Positions 33,401 through 46,300 of a stretch of 64,000 bases of DNA are shown here, piece by piece (the stretch's first letter is position 1; each line of letters opens with the position of its first letter). A model generated the notes under the pieces. The model saw only the letters and a list, made by a program, of their open reading frames with translations. It was not told the origin of the DNA and searched no databases. This DNA comes from Edaphochlamys debaryana (lineage: Eukaryota > Chlorophyta > Chlorophyceae > Chlamydomonadales): positions 434,001 to 498,000 of the forward strand of contig JAEHOE010000039.1 of assembly GCA_016858145.1 (NCBI GenBank). Direction: 5' to 3'. The position numbers and the translations under genes were made by a program.

Positions 33401-36400
33401 TTAGCCCGTTCCCTCATCCGCGACGACCCTCACTTGGGGCTAGCACATGTGGCAGCTGTAGACCGCCCTCGCCGCGGCCCCCCCATCAAACCGGACGTGC
33501 AGGTCCTCTCCGCCGCCTCCGCCGCCGGAGTTTCGCCAGCCCCGCCGCGCCGGCTCCGACCGCAGCGTCTCCTCCCACGCCGCCGCCTGCAATGCCAGCG
33601 GCGGCGGCGGTGGCGGCGGCGGCGGGGCGGCGTCGTGCCTCGTGCTGGCGGACGCCACGGGGGCGGCGCTGGAGGAGGACGTTCCCGGGAGGGACGTGCT
33701 GCTGGCGGGAAACCTGACGGGGTGAGCAAACCGGTACCCCAGTAGTTTTACGACCCGTGTTAATGCGTGACTGCGATCGCTCCAGCCACTACACGAGCGT
33801 GTCTTTACTCCTCCCCACCTCCCTTGCCCTTCGTGCCGCCAGGCTGCCGACCGGTGGCGCAGCAAGCCTGGTGCTGTGCACCGAGCAGGGCCCGCCGCTG
33901 TCGCAGCTGCAGACCGAATGGCTGGCGGGGGCGATGATGAGCGGCCCTGCGGGCCCGGGGACGGGTCTTGGGGCGGTGCAGCAGCCCGGGCTGCCGGGCG
34001 GGCCGCTGCGGTGCCGCCTGGCGCTGTACCTTGTGTCGGGGGAGCCGGTGGGGCAGGGCATGCTGGACGCACTGGCCGTGGAGCTGAGGAGCCTGGCGCC
34101 GGTGAGCGAGAGATGACAGGCGGCTGGTCGCAGTCCTCGCTGGCCCCTCGGGCTGGCCCGCGTAGCCCGCGCTTGGCTCGAGCTAACGTGTATGTCATTG
34201 GGTGCCACGTGACGCAGTTCCTGTTTGGCGCCATCCATGCCGCCATCGACGGAGCATCGGGCGGGGCCGCGGCGGCAGAGTGGTGTGCGCTGCAGGCGAG
34301 GCCCCGCCCCACACAAGCGTGCGCAAACTTTCCGGGCTGTTTTGGGGGGAAGCCTGTCCTCGACCCCGCATCTCCTGCTTGCAACATCTATCGACGACAG
34401 TCCCTTACATGTCCCACCCTATTCCTTTAACCTTTAACAGGATCAGCTCCTCCACCGCGCCCCCACCGGCAGCGGCTTCACCAGCCGCCCCGACAGCCTG
34501 GACCTGGGCCCACCCCTGGACCCCAGCCTCCCCGCCCTGAACCCCGGCGCCGCGCCCCTCAGCCCCGGCGGCCCCAGCCCCAGCGTGCATGTCGCCACCC
34601 CGGCGGCTGCGGCACAGGAGCTCGAGCGGCTCGAGTGCCGGCCCAGCCTCGCGCCGGCTGCTGCCCCCACGGCGCGAGACAATGCGCCCCGCGCGATGCG
34701 GCGTTCCTGCTCCATCGGTCGAGGGGCGTCCGGCGGCGGAGGTGGTGGGACCGGTGGAGGCGGTGGGAGCGGCGGCGGGGCTGCGACGGCGGCGGCGGCA
34801 GCGCCCATCGGACCGGTCAGCAGGAGCCACCGCGGGCAGTGGCAGGCGTCTGTTCAGTGCGGTCGTGAGGGCTCTTCGGCGCTGGGCTCAGGGCCCGGAG
34901 AGGTGCAGGCCGGGGCGTCGGGCATTGGTGAGTGGAGTGAAAGATAGTTCCCACGTTCGACCGGACGAAGACCACCGCGAGCCCTCGCGCTGCCGAACCC
35001 ACGTGACGCCTCACCACCGCCTTGTTTCCGTGCAACCTCCTCAGGCCCGAACAGCCCCCGCTTTGAAGAGAACAGCAGGGCTGCCAGCAGCCCTCGGCTC
35101 CAGGTGTGTGGTCCGGGCTTTCCTGAGTGCCGCTTGACTTTCCACACCGCATTCGCATCCTTGCTCAGCCACAGCCTGTTCAGCTGGGTCCCTGCACCCC
35201 ACGCCCACGCTCTGCGCCCCACGCCCCCCATACATTGCCCTCAGCTGGAGGAGGTGAGCGGCCCCCGGCCACTGGAGCTGCTGGTTGGTAGCGCCCGCAG
35301 CCGCCTGGGCGCCGTGGCGGCGGAGGCGCAGTCGGGCGAGGCCGCCCGGTACGTACTCGGGGGCACGCGCTGAGGCCATGTGCCTGCAGGATGTCTCACG
35401 CCCTGCCCGCTGGGCCCCCCGTCGCTCCCTTCCCCTTCCCCAGGGTGGCCGCGGCTCAGGACATGGCGGCGGTGGTGCTGCACGAGATTATCGGCCGGGG
35501 CGGACAGGGGGTGGTGTTCCGGGGCACGCTGCACGGCCTCGAGACCGCCGTCAAGGTGGGGGCGTGGGGGCGTAGGGGCTTTCAGAAGGGCGGCGGAATC
35601 GGGGACCGAGGGACCAAGGGTGGGGCGTGCCACGCGTGTCCACTCTTACCCTCGCACACATCCTCCCTCACCTGCAGGTCTGGGAGCACAGCCGCGGCCC
35701 GCTGGAGCACGACGGCGAGGGCCTCTCGGGCGACCCCGACCCAGACATCGCCTCCCTCGCCGGCCTCGGCCTGGAGCAGATGCAGGCGGCGGCCGCCAAT
35801 GGGGACGCCATCCGCCGGGCCAAGCGGGGCGCCATGGAGGCAAGCGTTGCGTGGGCAGTGCGTGGGTAGCCTGGGTCCTGCTGGTCGATGTCCTTGCCAG
35901 TTGCTGCCCTGTGCTCACAGCTACCGGCACCCCATGAGCTTGTGTTGCTCTGCTCTCTGTCATTCGTCCCTGGCACAACCCCCATTCTGCTCTGCTATGC
36001 TCTGTCATTCCTGACCACGCCTCGCCCTGTCCCACCCCGCATCACCCCTGCAGGTGGCGGTGACCCTGGCCCTGGGCTCCCACCCCAGCCTGGTGCAGAC
36101 GTACGCCTTCTTCTCCGACGTGCTGGTGGTGACAGAAGACCAAGACCTGGCGCAGGCCGTCACGGGCCCGCCCCCAGGCCGCCGCCCCAGCCCCGGTGGG
36201 GCCGCCCCAGCCCCCGTCGCCCCCACCCCCCTGCGGCTGACGCTGCGCGCCGCCGATGACCCCGAGTTCGCGGGCGACCGGGGCCACGGGCCGCTCAACA
36301 CCGTGCTGTGCCTGGTGCGTGCGATGCGTGCGATGCGTGCGATGCGTGCGATGCGTGCTGCGTGCGTGATGAGCCGCTGGGACAGTATCCTGCAAGGACC

Positions 36401-38108
36401 TGCTGGCCTTCCAAGCCTTTCATCCGCCTCACTGCTACCGTCTCCCATACCTCCCCTCCCCCACACCGGGCTCCCTGGCTGCTGCCACACCTTTACTCTC
36501 CAGATCCCACATCGTCAAAGGTTGACCCCCTTCCCCCACCCCACCGCCACAGGAGTACTGCGACGGCGGCACTCTGCTGTCCGCGGCGCACCGGGGCGAC
36601 TTCCGCCTGCCCGCCACCGACCCCCGGGACGGCCCCGTGTGGCCCGAGCTCGTGCCGCTGCTCACCAGCCTGCTCGAGGTGAGCGCACAGCTCCACGCCG
36701 CCTCCTTTGGGTACTGCGTCCTGCCCCGCCCCACCGCTTGCATGCCCTCCTATAACCCACGGACTGCACCTCCTCACGTGCACGGTGCGCAGCCACCACT
36801 GGCAGACGTGCGCTCCAAACCCCTTTGCATGGCCCCGCTACCGCCAGGTCGCGCTGGCGCTGCGGCACATGCACGCGAGGCGGCTGGTGCACTGCGACGT
36901 CAAGCCCTCCAACGTGCTGCTCAAGACCAACAGCCGCGACCCGCGCGGCTGGACGTGCAAGCTCGGGGACCTGGGCTGGTGAGCAGCCGCCAGCGCAGCA
37001 GGCCGGGGCCCATATGCTCTGGTGGAGCACGTGCACCCCCATGCACACCGGCTTGGGCCCACTGGCTGGGCGGGGCATGCCCCGCATGCTCGGAAATGCA
37101 CATGGCTTGAGGACACGCGTCCATATCCAGGCTCCACCCAGCTGCAATGCTGATGCACGTCTCTTGCCCCCGCCCAACCTGCAGCGTGCGCCTGATGGAC
37201 GAGACCGCTCTGGACGGCGCGCCCGCCTTCCGCTGCAGCCAGCCGCTGGGCACGCTCCCCTTCATGGCGCCCGAGTGCTTCACGCCCGGTGCCTTGATGG
37301 ACGGCGCCGTAGACGTGTACGCGTTCGGCATGGTGAGTGCTCATGGCTTGTGCGAGCGCAGCCGCCACACCAGGATAGGTCAATGGTTTCGCCGTGGTAG
37401 CCGTGTGGTTAGCGGATATGGCAGTCCCTAACGGAGGTCCGCGCTACCGCTGCCCCTCTCCCTGCCCCCCTGCCCCCACAGATGATGTGGGAGCTGCTGC
37501 ACTGCAAGGTGCCCTTTCAGGGTATGGGCCGCAAGGTGTGTGGGCAGGCGGGGGACGACGAGAGGGTCACGGGGGCGCAACACGCTGTGTGGGGCTAACG
37601 CCCCGAGCTAGTCAGTTAGCTGAGAGCTGGCGGGCTCATGTTGTCACTGTGCTTGGCTCTTCCAAGGCGGCGCTCGAGCCTGCTGGTCTGGCGCTACCTC
37701 CAATTGTACACCCTTGCAGGAGCTTCCAATGCACATCGTGGCTGGAGGGCGGCCCGTCTTCAACGCGTTCGCCCCCACTGAGTATAGGTGAGCCACGTGT
37801 GCGATAAGGCGGGCGGCACAGACCTGGATGAGCCCCTTACTTGCCCCTGCGCCTGCGCCCACCGAGGTGCGTGCTCCTCCGTCACAACAGCCCGCCGCCG
37901 CCCTCCAAGGGCGTTTCACAGATCCCGGCCCCTGCTTTGACCCCACCCCCTGCCCCTCCTTGCCCCGCCCCACAGGAGCCTGGCGCACATGTGCTGGGCG
38001 CGCGCCCCCTCCTCCCGCCCCTCCAGCACTCAGCTCGTGGCTCGGCTGCAGCTCCTCCTGGCTCAGGCCAAGGCCGCCGCGGGCGGCCACCCCCGCCGGC
38101 CAATCTAG
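30486..38108 (+). CDS. TKL-like protein kinase with GAF-like N-terminal region
   Basis: Exons: 30486-30623, 30742-30866, 31275-31425, 31648-32118, 32300-32515, 32872-33191, 33503-33721, 33843-34101, 34218-34295, 34441-34927, 35045-35103, 35245-35348, 35444-35555, 35678-35839, 36054-36314, 36553-36678, 36848-36978, 37185-37332, 37482-37535, 37720-37787, 37976-38108; 1,273 aa. The first 700 residues include a region resembling a GAF-type sensor fold (LPISCGGRLAGALLLGW), which is weak. The C-terminal kinase domain shows IIGRGGQGVVF (about 891), Lys913, HCDVKPSNVLL (Asp1113), GDLGC (1136-1140, DLG replacing DFG), GTLPFMAPE and VDVYAFGMMMWELL. About 40 extra residues separate the catalytic Lys from helix C. 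Introns 9 and 14 have GC donors (CAG|GCGAGG; GAG|GCAAGC). The domain style matches the large TKL kinase families of volvocine algae; substrate unknown. Confidence 0.85.
36321..36356 (+). repeat. Minisatellite, four copies of GCGATGCGT
   Basis: Four perfect 9-bp units start six bases inside intron 15 of the TKL-like kinase gene, directly after the 5' splice site GTGCGT. Because the unit junctions recreate GCGTGCG and TGCGTGCG sequences, the repeat multiplies donor-like sites next to the real one. Confidence 0.9.
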
Positions 38109-40392
38109 GCGATAAGGCCCACGGGCCAGGGCGGATGGTATCATTCATACATGCAACGCGTCCGCTGTCGAAGTCCCCGTTATTTTGTCAGGCTCGCTGG
38201 TTTCCGGTTGTTGAAATAAGCCTCTTGCGGAGTTTTGACGCACGCATGCATGCGCCGTATACTGCACTCCCTGCACGCGCGTGCTCAGTCATGAGCTTCA
38301 AGTTTTGCCCGAAGGCCCCCCGGCTGTGGGTGGCACGCTCCTTTGTTGCCACCCCATAGTTTTAGGTTTATACTAACAGGTCGGGGTACCTGTGTTTGGA
38401 TTGATGTTGCTTGGCAACAAGCTGTTGTGGCACTGAAGCATCAGCGGGCACTTGTTTGGTGGGGCTCGAGTTGGCTCGGACTTTTGCACTTGCACCAGCA
38501 CAATTGATCCGGGACTGGGCCCATAAGGCCGGAGGCAAACGGCCTCGCCTCTATTCAGTCTTGTCAAGCTTCATCAGACCATTCTCGTCGAGCTCTGTGT
38601 GTGCCTTGAGTATGTTGCAGTCCGGTCCTTTTACTGTCATTACTGTCTAGCACTGTTCGGGAGGGCTGCCTTGGCCCGATCCGGTACACGGGCGCAATCC
38701 TCATCCGTAGCTTCCTGAGCAAAAGGGGTTTACAGGACGCCTTGCCAGCCGTGCGTGACTGAGCACAGGGCCCTGGCGTCTGCTGCAGTACTTTTGACCC
38801 CTTGCTTCATTGTTGCCCTTCACTTATAATCTCACGGCGGCTATTGTTCTGCTGCTAGGGCAAGGCCTTCTCTCACATTTGAAGAGTAAAGCAACACGCG
38901 GTGCTGCCCCGCTCACAGGCGGTAAGGAGCGACCACGTGTTCAGTAAAGGGCCGTAAACCCCTGGAGGGAGTACACGGCTTCACTGTACAGTGCAGTTAT
39001 TTGGCGGTTGACTGGGCGCTTGTGTTTGTATTTAGTGCTTGCGAAGGCCTGTCAGTGGTGCTCCCCTTTCGGGAGGCGCTAGTACATGTAGGGAGGGCGC
39101 GTGTGCCGTGTGCACTGCTGCGGTCACGGCCCTCGGAGCCGGGGTTGGCCGCTTGTGGCATCGTGGACGATAATACGATAGTCCCTTGAGGAGTCGGAGT
39201 CACCAGTAAGTTAACTTGCTAGTTCACTGGCCTGGAAGAGGGTTAGTTTCAGAGTTGCGTTGTCAGGGAGAAGCCGTCTTGTGGCCCTAACGCGAGCGCG
39301 GCCACCGGTTCCTACCGGGTGCGGCCAGGCGCCCCCCAGGAGTAGTTCGTATGTCCCCCGCTTTGCGAGACCAAGCGGCTGCCAGGATGGGTGGCCCACT
39401 TGAGTTGCAACACGCCACTCGCTGTGGCTCGTGAGCTCTCTGTTCACTTGCACATCCTGCCTGGGGCTCGTGGGTGGGGCTCGTGGCCCTGTTTGTGGCC
39501 GTGCTGCACGGCACGCCCGTCCCGGGCTGGGGCACGTGTTGTTTGTGGCGGCGGGGGCCGGGGGGTGTTGAGGTGCGATTCGCTATGGACAGTCCGGCGC
39601 TGCGAATGGTGCCGAGAGTGCTGGAGGTCACATCGCAAGTTGGAAGCTGTAGCCGCGCAGCAATGGCGGCTTGACACCGTGAGGGAGCGGGGGGAGAGAG
39701 GGTGGTCCGCCCGGCCGCAGGGCAGTTGTCGACGGGCTTCACTTGCGTTATGGTGGCCTGAGCTGCGTAGTAGCCGGTAGTGGTATCTGTAAGGTACTAT
39801 TGTGCCCGTCATGCGTGCCTTCACTGGCGAAGGCGACGGGCATGCAGCGGGCAGACCGAGGGACGATGCGGATGGCCGAATGAAGGCACGAGAAGCCAGT
39901 GGGAGTCGCACATCTGCACTGAGCCTGAGGCGCTTGAAGGGAAGTATGGTTTCGGATATCAATCGCACGCTTACATTGCCGGGGTGGACGGGGAGAAGTT
40001 GACGAGTCATGGGGCATCCTTGGTGGGAATCCCACGGGGGGCCGGGGGGTGGTACGTGTCTGCATGGCCCGCGGGCCCGTGCTCTCGGAGGAGAGAAAAC
40101 GGTGCCCTTCTGCTATCTCGAGGAATTGGCGGCCTATGCGCGTCGGGGCGACGTGTCCACGACGACTGGGCCGGCCCCAGCATGACGGGCCGTTTGCTTG
40201 AAACCCAAGCCAAGCACCGGAATGCATACGTAGGGCAAGTTCACACAATTGATAGATGCACGCTGCGAGGTCAGCGCCATGACTTTGAGAGTGCCCCCAG
40301 ATGGCCGAATTGCGCTGCGCCCGCGACTGACGCTGATGGGCGCAGCCTGATAGTTTCTACATAGCGTAGCTGTGGCGTGCATTCTTTCTGCG
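38109..40392. other. 2.3-kb intergenic region
   Basis: No gene or repeat recognised. The left half (38.1-39.2 kb) is less GC-rich than the exons around it. It contains the 3' UTR of the kinase and the promoter of the F-box gene. No TGTAA signal lies within the first 600 bp after the kinase stop codon. Confidence 0.45.
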
Positions 40393-43300
40393 ATGGCTCA
40401 GTCAGCGCTTCAGGCCCCGACGGACGTCCTGGGGGCGGTCTTCTCGACGCTTAGCCCTCGCGACGCAGGGGCAGTCCGGCTTGTCTGCCGACATTGGAAA
40501 CAGTCGCACGATGCATCCGTCGTCAGGAGCCTCGTGGTCGCTTGTCCAGAGCACGCGCGGTTGCTGCAGGTACGGGCGGACGTCTCTACGCCCCCCTGTC
40601 ACCGAAACCCTGGCACTCGTGGACTCGAGAAGATTCAAGCCTGATGCGGCCCCCGTGGTCTGGCGGGCATGCCTCAAGACGGCGGGGCAACCCGTGCCTT
40701 GCAACAACCCGCCCCCCGCCCCATGGATACCACCCCTGCCATCACACAAGACTTGTCGCCCTGCAATGCATTCACCGACGTCTCACATCCCCTCCTCTCT
40801 GCCCCACAGCTCTTCCCGCTGGTCAAGTCGGTCAGCCTTGGGCTGGCCATCACCAGCCACCGCTCCCTGCTCGCGTCCCTGGCGCAGCTGGCCTCCCTGC
40901 AGCAGCTGCAGCGCCTGTCCCTGCACTTCGCCTCCCCGGCGGCAGTGCGGCTGCCCTCGTGCCTGCACGCCCTCAGCCGACTGCGCCACCTCACCATACG
41001 CTGCTGCCCCCAAGGCCGCCTCACGCACACCGTCGGCCGCAACCCGGCTGGCGGCGGCGGGGGTGGCGGCGGCGGCGGGGATGCCGGCGGCGAGGCCGGC
41101 GGCAGCGGGCTCGGCGGCGCCATCGGGCCGGCGTCGGCTGCCTCCGCCGCCAACGCTGCCCCGCCGGAGGGCCTGCTTCCGCCACTCGGGGCAGCCCAGA
41201 TGGCCAGGGCTGGGGTGGCCAAGGGCTTTGCGGGACGCGGTGGCAGCGGCGGCGGTTCGAGCAGCTCGGCTGCGGCCATCGTCCGCGCGACGCCGGCGGG
41301 GCTGACAGCGCTGCTGTACGCACTGGGGTCGCTGACCTCCCTGGAGCTGATCCACGTGCCGGTTTCCGTACCCGAGATCCTGGCTGCCGTACGGGAGGCC
41401 GCGGCCTCGACCGCCATGGCAGACGGGCGGTCGTCGGCTGCGGCGTCGGCGTACGGCTTGTCCCGGCTGCGAGGCCTCCGGAGCGCCGGCGGTTCGTCTT
41501 CCAACCTTACCGCGACTGCGTCGGGCTCCGGCAAGGCGGCGGGCAACGGTGCTAGGGAGCACGATTGCGGCGGCGGCGGGGGCCTGCGGCGGCTGGTGCT
41601 GATGGGCAGCGGGGTCAACCTGACGGGCGTCAACGCCCCCGCCGCGGCGGCACAGCTGCAGCAGCTCGAGGTGCGTGGGCCCGAGCCCAGGGTAGTGGGA
41701 ATTGGAGTTTGTGGCTTCCAAACCCAGTGGTCGGCGTGGTGTGATGTCGGACAACGCCCCCCCGCTTGCGCCTGCCATGTCGCACACGCGCGGTCCGGCT
41801 GGCCGGCTCTATGCCGCGCCCTGTTTCTCTAGTTTACACGAGCAGCCCTGAACACATTCGGTCAGGCGCGCAGGAAGCAGCCGCGTCCAGCAAGCCGCGG
41901 TCGGCAGCATCGCACGGCTCCTTGATGGTTGCTTGACCGAACGTGTGCATTTGGGCGTGCGCACATGTGTTCATCCTCCACCTGCTCACGCATGAGTTCA
42001 CACCCCTGCCTCCCACGCTCTTACACCCCCGCGCCCCCCGCCCCCCAGCTGCTGACCCTGGACGCCTGCACGGGGGCGGACGCGCTGGTGCCGCTGCTGC
42101 CGCACCTCACGCAGCTGCGGGTGGGTTTGGGGATTGGTGGGGGCTGGGAACCGCGGGGCGCGGGGGCTGAGAGGCCGGTCGAGTGATGCGACCGAGCAGC
42201 CCCGCGCGCCGCCGCATGAAGAGAATCTGGGCTAATGCCTAGCTTGCCAGTCGCAACCACCACATTGTAGTGCGGCCCTCGCCTGGTGCGGTTGCATCCT
42301 GGCCCTGCTAACCCGCCCCCACAGCACCTGGAGCTATCGGGCATGGACTACGCGTGGGCCAGCACAGCCGGATACCACCGCCTGGCGGGCTTCGGCTCGG
42401 CCAACGACCTGCAACGGCTGTACGAGCACCACGAGCACGGCGCCAACGGCCCCGGCCCCAACGACCAGACCGTTGCCGCGGCCGCGCCGTTCCCGTCCGG
42501 GCCGGAGGGCGTGGCGGCGCGCCTGGCGGCCGCCGCCGCCGCGGCTGCGGCGGGGCAGCCGCTGGGCTTCCTGCTGTGTATGGAGGGGCTGGCGAGCCTG
42601 AGCCTGGCGGGGTCTTTTCTGCGCACGCTCCCCAGTCGGGCCATCGGGGGCCTCTCGGGCCTGACGAGCCTGGACCTGTCGGGTAACGGCATCGACGAGC
42701 TGCCGCACGGTGAGGGCCGGGCTTGGTGTGAAGGGCTGCTCGCATGAGCCTGGGAGTCTCAGGCACGGTAGTTAGCCGGCCGGCCTTAGATACGGAACCG
42801 AAAGCCCGAGGAAACCGAAGCCCGACCCATCCCACCCATCCCGAACCCGTTACGTTTGTGTCGCCGCTGGAGCCGCGTCGGAGCCGTAGTTTGTAGCTGG
42901 TAATAGTGAGGTAGACTAGAGCTGGTGCGGCCCGCCGGCGGCGCAGAAGGGCACAGCAGAGCAAGCATGCGTACCGAGCAGCCCGCGAGACCGAAGCCCA
43001 CCCGAACCGAACACTCCCGATACGCACCTGGAATAGCAGGACGAAGGCGGCGCCACCGCGAGGGGATTGTGAGAAGGGGGAATGGGTCAAGATGGGTGTC
43101 AATAGCCGAGGACGCAGGCGAAGCGCGAAGGAGCGGAGCAGGCCTAACGAGTGCGACCGCCGGCGGGCAGAGAGGGAGCGAAGAGGCGGAAGCGGGGGTT
43201 AGGGTGTCGGAGCAAGCGTACGGCAGCAACCCATGCGGAACCCGGGGCCGGTGGCGCGTGATGTCGGTACCGCGCAGCAAGGGACTCCGAGTGAGTTCCC

Positions 43301-46300
43301 CGCATGCTGCGCAGCCAAGGCCCCGCCCCGGCGGATGGGCGGGGCTGGCGTATGCGTGCGGATGCGGAGGGGCGGCACGCCCTGGGGGGTGTCCACCAAC
43401 ACGACGCTGGCGAGCAGAGGGCTTAGATGTTAGTAGGGAAGAGAGCTGGAGCCAGAAGCCGAAGGAGGCGGAGCGCGCACTTACCGGCGACGTCCAGAGG
43501 GCCGATGGTCCGAGATGTTCGCGAGCGCGGCGTAAGATAATCGGGTAGCTAGCTGTTCCTTTCCGGGCTTGGTGTGTGGTACGAAGGCATGTCAGGCATG
43601 CATGTGGGGGCGGGTCCGTGCCACTTGGTTAGGACGAAGTTGGGCGGGCCGTGTGGTGGCAGGTGGCATGGGGTAGCGGTCCTGGCTGCTTGGTGGGGTG
43701 GTAGGGCGGGACCGCGGGAGCACGCGCCTCCGTATCTGGGAGCCCGGGCTCACTACCGTACCTCTTTGCCAACCGCTTCCCCGCGTAGGGCTGTCGAGCC
43801 TGCCGCTGCTGGTCCGACTGGACGTGTCGACCAACCAGATCGCCGCCATGCCGGCCTGGTTCAGCGGGCTGCAGGTGGGAGGGTCAGGGTGCTGTGGGGG
43901 CGGCGCGCGACATGGAGTGGCATCTCCCCTGCCCCGGCCTGCCACCGACCTCCTCAGTCGGACTGCCTCCTCTACGGCCTCTCCCTTTTGCACATCGTTA
44001 AGTGGTGGCTGAGGCGCCTCAACAGCGTGTCGTCCTGACTGCTCCACCGCATTCCCCCCGCCGCGTGCCGTCTCGGCTCTGCAGTTACCCCACTCTGCAA
44101 CCCTCCCCGTCTCCTCTGCATCTACCCTGCCCTGCGGTCACCTCAGTCGGGCTGCCTCCTGCCCCACCTCCCTCCTGCACTGCCTTTCCGCCCCCGCAGT
44201 CGCTAACCTCCCTGTCCATCCACCACAACTGCCTGGAGCGCTTCCCCGTGATGCTGTACGACCTCAGCCGCCTGTCGTACCTGGCCATCGGGAACAACCG
44301 CATCACGTGGTGGTGCGTCCCGAGCGCTTCGCTCCTGCTCCTAGCCTATGAGCCAGCGCTGAAGCCATAGGCCGAAGGGCGTAGAATGCACGTGGTGATC
44401 GTTGGGGTGACTCTTGAGGCGACCATGCGACGCGTTGGTTGCTGTTGCTCCTCGCAGGCCGGTCGAGAGCCTGCTGTTCGGCCTGCCGTACGCTCCCTCC
44501 TCCACCCCGCCGCCGTCCTCCCTGGCGCTGGCCTGCCTGGACCTGTCCCACAACCACATGCTGGGCCTGGCGGGGGGCCTGGCGGGCCTGGGCGGGCCCG
44601 GCGGTGGCGGCGGCGGCGGAAGCTTCGGCGGTGCGGGCAGCGGAGGCGGCGGGGGGGGACGGGGGCCGCTGGCCGGGAGCCTGGCGGCGCTGCGGCTGAG
44701 GGACTGCCTGGGAGGACTGGACGCGGCGGCGGCGGCGCGGGCGGTCGGGCTGCTGGCGTGCTTGACGGGGCTGCGGGAGGTGAGCTCTGCGGCATGGAGC
44801 CGGGCGGGGGTTCACGGCAGCCTCTTGTTCACATCCATCAGCTCTCAACTGTCCCTCTCCCGCGATTTGCGCCCGCAGCCTCATCGCCCATTATCCCCTC
44901 CCCCACCCCTCTTACCACCCCCCGAACCCGTTCGTTTACCGCTCGTAAAAATACCCCCCGAACCCTCCCTCCCCCTCCCTCCCCTGTTACCCCAGCTGGA
45001 CCTCGCCTCCAACCGCCTGGGCCACCACGCCATCGTGGCTCTGTCGGAGCTGCGGCAGCTGCGGCAGCTGTGGCTGGCGGACAACGGGCTCGAGGTGGGG
45101 CGGCGGGGGCTTGGGGGGCTGGGGTCGGGAGCTCAGGGCGCAGGGAGGGAGCGCAGCTGTGCGTGCCGGTCCCAAGACGCTGGGGTGGGGCTGCGTGTGC
45201 TGACCCGACCGCTCAGACCGTCCGCGCACCCCAACCGCGCTCGCTCCCCCTCTCCTCGGGCGCAGGCGACGCGCTCCCGGTCCTTTTTCACACACACACT
45301 TTCCCGCCACTGTCCCGCCCCTTCCCCGTTCCCCCACAGGAGCTGCCCCTGGGCCTGGCCCAGCTCTCCCGCCTGACGCTGCTCTCCCTGCGCGCCAACC
45401 TCTTCACCGAGGTGCCCGTCTGCCTGCGCGGCCTATCCCGCCTGGAGCTGCTCGACCTCTCGTGCAACCGGCTGCAGGAGCTCCCTGCATGGCTGGGGGC
45501 CGTGCGGGCGGCAGCGCCTGCGGCGCCAGCGGCGGCGGGGCCGGACGGGGCGGGGGCCTGTGCCGGCAGCTGCGGCTGCGCGGGTGACGGGGGCGGCGGC
45601 GGCGGCGGCTGGATTCGCAGCGTGGGCGAGTGGGCGGCCGCTGCGGGGCTGGGCCAGGGCGAGTCGGGTCGCTATGCGGACCGCCCGGGAGGTGCGGCGG
45701 ACGGTGAGAGGCGGGTGCCCGTGTGCCGCTGCCCTCCTTGTCCTGCGGCCCGCAGCCATCGACGCAAGCTCCCCTTGCTGCAGCCCCCTCCTCTGATGAA
45801 TATTTCCTGCAACTTGTGTGCTGCGTTTAGAACGGCGGTTGAATGCTGCACCGCAGGCCACTACGCCGCCGGGCTGGTCGCGCTACGGCACCTGGACGTG
45901 AGCCAGCAGTACTCCGTAGCCGTACGGGAGAGCGGCCTGCCGCACGTACCGCCTCGGCTGGTGAGGGACAGACGGGGATCCAGCGGAGCCCTGGGCAGGG
46001 GGCTGTGCACAGGCGGGGATCCAGCGGGGCCCGGGGCATGCAGTGAGCTCGCCCTCTTAGGGTTGCATAGCCCGCCACCACTGCCCGGCTTCGCCCGGGG
46101 TTTCAAGTGTCCTCCCCTTCCGAAGGTTGCATGCACCCGCTATCCCGCTTCGCCCGGACCCTCGCAGGAAGTGCAGCCCCCGCACTGCCTGTATGGCCCC
46201 CTCTCGGTGGGTACGGTGTTGACGGTGTGAGGATTAGCCATGTTCCTTCGGCAGGCCAGGGCCTCTTTACGGCTGCGCCGCGCCAGCTTACCCTCACCCT

